Source: Ailanthus altissimus (lineage: Eukaryota > Streptophyta > Magnoliopsida > Sapindales > Simaroubaceae). Taken from it: a stretch of DNA of 64,000 nt. Shown piece by piece: positions 59,940 through 64,000 of this stretch (the stretch's first letter is position 1; every line of letters begins with the position of its first letter). The notes beneath the pieces are model-generated. The model ran no database searches and had not been told where the DNA came from. It saw only the letters and a program-made list of their open reading frames with translations. The DNA lies in assembly GCA_946807835.1 (NCBI GenBank), contig OX327686.1, forward strand, positions 17,360,001 to 17,424,000, read 5' to 3'. A program made the translations under genes and the position numbers.

Positions 59940-60679
59940 GTAAATTTTAATGATTTGTAACAAAACATATTCTACTATTTTCCATGGTTTCTTGATTGAT
60001 CGGTCAACTAATTATAGGACTATAGATGTAGGTTTAATCTCACCAAGTCCTAATTGCAAGTAAATAGAATACGGCATTAAATTTACACTTGTTCCTAGGA
60101 CAAACAAAGCTTGACCAAACTCATGTATCCCAATTTGGCAGGTGATTATGGGATATCCTGGATCGTTATACTTGGGTGGTATCTTTTGTTCAATCACTGC
60201 ACTTACCTGTTCTGCCAAAAATACAATTTTCTTTACATAATATTTTTTTTTATACTGCACAGATCCTTGATGAATTTAGCATAAGTTGGAACCTGTTTAA
60301 TCAAATGCAATAAGGGAAGATTAATCGTAACTTGTTTCAAATGTTATAAAATCTCACCTTGAATTTCTGAATCTTTCCCAACAAGTCAAAGAGCTTAGGA
60401 AAAAGGCACTGGGATTGAAAACTTATTTTTGAGCTCTTTTTCCTCTATGGTCTCCTTTTCAAAGGGGGTGTCTTCACTACTCGTAGATGTGTTAGTTAAA
60501 GAAGTAGGCTCACTCACAATCTTACCACTTCAAGTAGTAACGACATTGACTTTTTTAAGATTTTATGCATCAGAAGTAGAAGCTTATGCCATGAATTATC
60601 CTTTTGGATTAGATTGAGGTTGAGATGGAAACTTACCTCGCTTTTGTACAGTTAAGGCACTGGTCAGCTTAGTGATTTG
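59940..60679 (-). pseudogene. Protease and gag C-terminus of E5
   Basis: The open frame 60260-60012 holds PPKYNDPGYPIITCQIGIHE and ALFVLGTSVNLMP. The last is the Athila protease active-site motif with the catalytic Asp replaced by Val (about 60099-60101). Upstream (60260-60679), in several frames, are VPTYAKFIKDL and other fragments of the gag-protease linker. The part ends at the S7 insertion. Confidence 0.8.
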
Positions 60680-62878
60680 TGTAATATCCAATCCCTATTA
60701 GCAGTATTGGCGCCTAGATTTTGGTATAGAACAAATAAGACACCGTAGGATTACTCGATTTTAACCCTATTAGAAATATTTTCTTTATAGTGCATGTGAG
60801 AGATATTAGACCTAATTTGGTAATTTCACACTCGATCGGTGCGCCGGACGACCCTAGAATATTTTTAGAATTTTTCTCTATTGGTTTGGAAAAGAAAATT
60901 CTAATTTACTACATGAATTTCCATTTAAGGGTTATGTATAGAACAAGCCTTTGTTGAGAAATATAATCCATATATTAGAGAATGGACCAATTAGAAGAAA
61001 TCTTATGGATTGCCAAGTTGGAAGTTCTAGTTAGTTCTTTGAACTATTCTAACTAAATAGTTACAAATGAACTAATTACATAATTAGTTTTTAACTAATG
61101 GCAAATTAGAAGTTTTAAGTAAGTTGAAGGGCAAAATGGTAAATTGAGGGAGCACTATATATATGTTAGAAGTGTGTAGAAATTTGGAGAGAGATCAAAA
61201 CCAACACTTAACCAAAAAAAGAGAGAAATTCGAGCTTCAAAGGGGGGTGCTGCAACAATGACTACTCAAATTTTTTTTCATGATTTTTCATGTGTAATCA
61301 AGCCAAATTAAGGTTACAAACCAATCCCTAAGCTCAATTGAAGTCTCTATTAGTGGAAATTCAAGAAAAAGAGATTGAGTTGAATTCTAGTTTGGAGCTT
61401 GAAGGAGTCATCAATTTGAAGAAATTGGCAAGGTGAGGATAACCGAGAGCGTTAACGGGAGCAGGAATCGGGAGCGAAATTAAGCGCGGAGCGGTTGTGA
61501 GTGGAAATCTGCCATTTCTTTTACTTTTCGGTTATTATGTTTTCGCACAATGACTATGTATGTTTTATGAGCTTTCGATGCATAAACATGATTTATGATC
61601 TTGATATATTCATAGACATGCTTTTACATGATCGATTTGTGAAACAGTTTTAAAATTTCTGCATTTGTTTTAAGGCCATTGGTACCCTCAGATTATAGCG
61701 GTGATGATTGTATTAGACCCGGCCGGTATATCCCGTGCACATGGACAGGTCTTGGGGGTGTGTCACTAACTCCGGGAAGTCGGGATGTCGAGTCATGTGA
61801 GTCGCTCTATGTGTACGGGATATTGTCTCGCTATATGCATGCGATGTAGGATTCCGCTGCGTAGCCAGTGAGATGTCTTGAGATGTCACTGTGGGTGCTG
61901 CTAGTTGAGGTGCCCCGTGACCTACTCACGTATGCGGTGCTAGTTGAGTCGCTGCGTGGGTATAGAGTTTTAGGGTTACCATTGGTACAGTTTAGAAAGA
62001 AAATAGCCGAGCGAGGATTTTACTAGTTTTCGATTTACCGATAGCATTTATGCATTTATATGCACACAGCAGTTATTATGTTATGCAGATTCTGAATATA
62101 GTTTTCCAAAGACGTAGATAAAACCGCTCGGCAAGATTTCATTAGCATATGATATTAGAAACCATTTTACAGTTTTACTTCCGTTTTAGAAGCATAAATT
62201 CTGCATGAACGTTAGAAATTGCTATCTTTGTATAATGTTCTTGTAATTGAAATCTCATTTACACTCACTGAGCTCCTTTAGCTCACCCATTTTATGTTTT
62301 GTGTTTTTTAAACCCCTTTCCTAGGTGCAGGTCTCGGAACGCAAGCTGCTGATTCTCCTATCGCTGAGTAGTGGGCCGAATCCAAAGATAATTTTTGTAC
62401 ATGTAAATGTGCTAATAGCACTCTTTACTTTATGCATAATAGTTGTAGGCATGTATATTTGTAAGTATGTGTTGAATCAAGAAGAAGAGATTTCCAGTTT
62501 ATGATGATCGTTTTTACTTTTTATGATTATGCTTATTTTGTGATTTAACGAAATAATTGAGTTGTGTTGGATTTGATTTGAAAAGGACCGGAGGTCCGAA
62601 TTGGTAGAATTGAGATGTGTTAGAATTAGAAGTGAAATTTCTTTGCAGGTTTATATGGATTTTCCGAAAAACAGGGGAAACTCTGTCCGTTTATTTTTAA
62701 AACTAAGATGTCATTTTCATGTATATTACTAGATCTTCTTAGTAGTAACAAGAATTAAAAAGGGGTTCGCCTCACAAAATTTCTTAACATACCCAGTTAG
62801 GTTCGGAGGAACTTCCGTCGGGGTGCTCGGCAGGACCGCTGAGATCTATAGTAGAGGGTCTCGGGTCGGGTCCTGTCA
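60680..62878 (+). mobile_element. Solo LTR S7 of the E1 chromovirus family, nested in E5 gag
   Basis: It is 2199 bp with ATTTG on both sides (60675-60679 and 62879-62883). It starts TGTAATATCCAATCCC and ends TCCTGTCA. Against S3 it lacks about 0.6 kb: sequence jumps at about 61373 and at about 61435. A TATA-like CACTATATATATG lies near 61153-61165. It is nested in the minus-strand E5 and plus-oriented like S3. Confidence 0.92.
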
Positions 62879-62883
62879 ATTTG

Positions 62884-63960
62884 AGTCTTGATTTCTTTAT
62901 TTTCGTCTATCACATATGCAAGAACTGTTTCAAATTTTTTATTAGTCTTACTTTGTGCCTTTATAAATGCTTATAATGTATCCTCTAAAGGACTCCTAGT
63001 TAGTCGTGTATGATATTGAGGTGCAACATAAGACTTAGGTGCTTGTTGTTCTTATTTTAAATGGTTGTAGGCTTGTTGGTCAGATTTTCAACTAAAGTTT
63101 GGGTGATTTCTTTAGCTAGGATTATAGGTTTCAAAGTAGGGTGAATAAAGCTTCTTATACATCCATAGGGCATTATATTGTTCCTCATATATCTCTCTTA
63201 TCTCATTATAAGTAGGACAATCCTGAACTAAGTGTTCCACTTCTCCACAAACAAAACAGACATCGTGTGACTCAACCCTAGCAACCGTATTGGTAACCCT
63301 TCTATCTTTGATTTTCAAGGCTTTTAATTTCCTAGTTAAGACCTCTAATTGGGCTTTAAGGCTATCCTTTTCCCTAAGATGGAAAACTCTACTAGGTCGT
63401 GGCCTATTTATGCTTTCAGTATCGCTAGGTCAAGACTATGTATAGGTTTTTTCAACTAAGTCATTAAGAAATTCTGTGGCTTTCTCAGGATCTTTGTGAA
63501 GGAACTCCCCATTACACATCATCTCAACAAATTGGTGCTCTCTATTTGTGAGTCCCTTATAAAAATAGTTAACTAAGCGCCAATTTTTACACCCATGGTG
63601 AGGGCACAGATTTAGCAACTCTTTAAACCTTTCCCAAGCTTGATATAAGGTTTCATTATCTTTTTAGGAGAATAAAGAAATTTATCTTGTCAGACCATTA
63701 GTTTTGTGTTATGAGAAATATATTATTGAAAAATGTTTTGGTCATTTCTACCCAAGTTCCTATAGACCTCGGCCTCAAAGAGTATAGCCAACTCTTTGCT
63801 TTGTCTTTTAAAGAAAAAGGGAAAAATTTAAGCCTAACAGTGTCTATGGCTTCAGGTTGCCTGTGGAAGGTGGCAATTACCTCTTCAAAATTTCTAACAT
63901 GTACATAAGAGTTTTCACTATCTAGACCAGAAAAAGTGGGCAGAAGTTGTATTATTCCAG
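62884..63960 (-). pseudogene. Gag of E5 (Athila-like)
   Basis: Read from the right: FSGLDSENSYVHVRNFEEVI and LKLFPFSLKDKAKSWLYSL, the conserved gag core. The open frame 63618-63436 follows (LLNLCPHHGCKNWRLVNYFY). The frame 63318-63112 contains the zinc knuckle CFVCGEVEHLVQDC (63217-63258), complete as C-x2-C-x4-H-x4-C. The gene continues beyond 64000, or nearly so; its start and the 5' LTR are outside the window. Confidence 0.88.
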
Positions 63961-64000
63961 GTTTAAAATCCGAATGTGGTGTGTTAGGTGAAAATAGAAT

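Overview
This window looks like nuclear DNA from a flowering plant, most likely a eudicot, taken from a gene-poor and probably pericentromeric or heterochromatic region. The evidence is an AT-rich sequence packed with plant-type LTR retrotransposons: Ty3/gypsy chromovirus (Tekay/Del-like), Ty3/gypsy Athila-like, Ty1/copia and TRIM-like miniature elements, plus one CACTA DNA transposon. I find no intact protein-coding host gene. Every recognisable coding region is a broken transposon gene. The species cannot be fixed from the sequence alone.

Layout. (1) 1-15069: a nearly complete minus-strand chromovirus (E1). Its 3' LTR (1-2792) carries a nested solo LTR (1022-2509). Its gag-pol, ending in a chromodomain, lies at 2830-7418. 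Its 5' LTR (7551-15069) is split by a non-autonomous Athila-like element (N1, 7604-12330). (2) 15070-20510: Athila-like remains, with an LTR fragment and then a plus-strand element (E3) that keeps gag and protease but has lost RT and integrase. (3) 20511-25665: a copia LTR scrap fused to a truncated second chromovirus copy (E2, minus strand). (4) 25790-31281: a solo LTR (S4) containing a second solo LTR (S3, 28395-31178). (5) 32200-35286: a cluster of TRIM-like miniature LTR units, split by another LTR (about 32655-34198). (6) 35501-38511: a copia element with gag and protease only. (7) 38912-48180: two paralogous copies of an unusual spliced transposon-like gene. The first is split by a solo LTR (40603-41980). 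Between the copies lie a tandem repeat of about 148 bp and a GC-rich gene-like island. (8) 48181-64000 and beyond: a minus-strand Athila-like element (E5). Its 3' LTR holds a copia-type solo LTR (49004-51187), its coding region holds a CACTA transposon (55824-59936), and its gag holds a chromovirus solo LTR (60680-62878).

The parts do not form a functional pathway; they record successive insertions. Target-site duplications read directly from the sequence support the nesting order: GTTTC, CCGGG, ATAAC, AATAG, GTAAA, AAAAC and ATTTG for LTR insertions, and a likely GTA for CACTA. For two of the solo LTRs, an uninterrupted paralogous empty site is present in this same window. Solo LTRs far outnumber complete elements, which points to extensive unequal or intra-element recombination. 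The least explained material is the 38.9-48.2 kb region, the tRNA-Leu-like sequence inside the CACTA element, the TRIM array, and GC-rich repeat blocks inside several LTR families.
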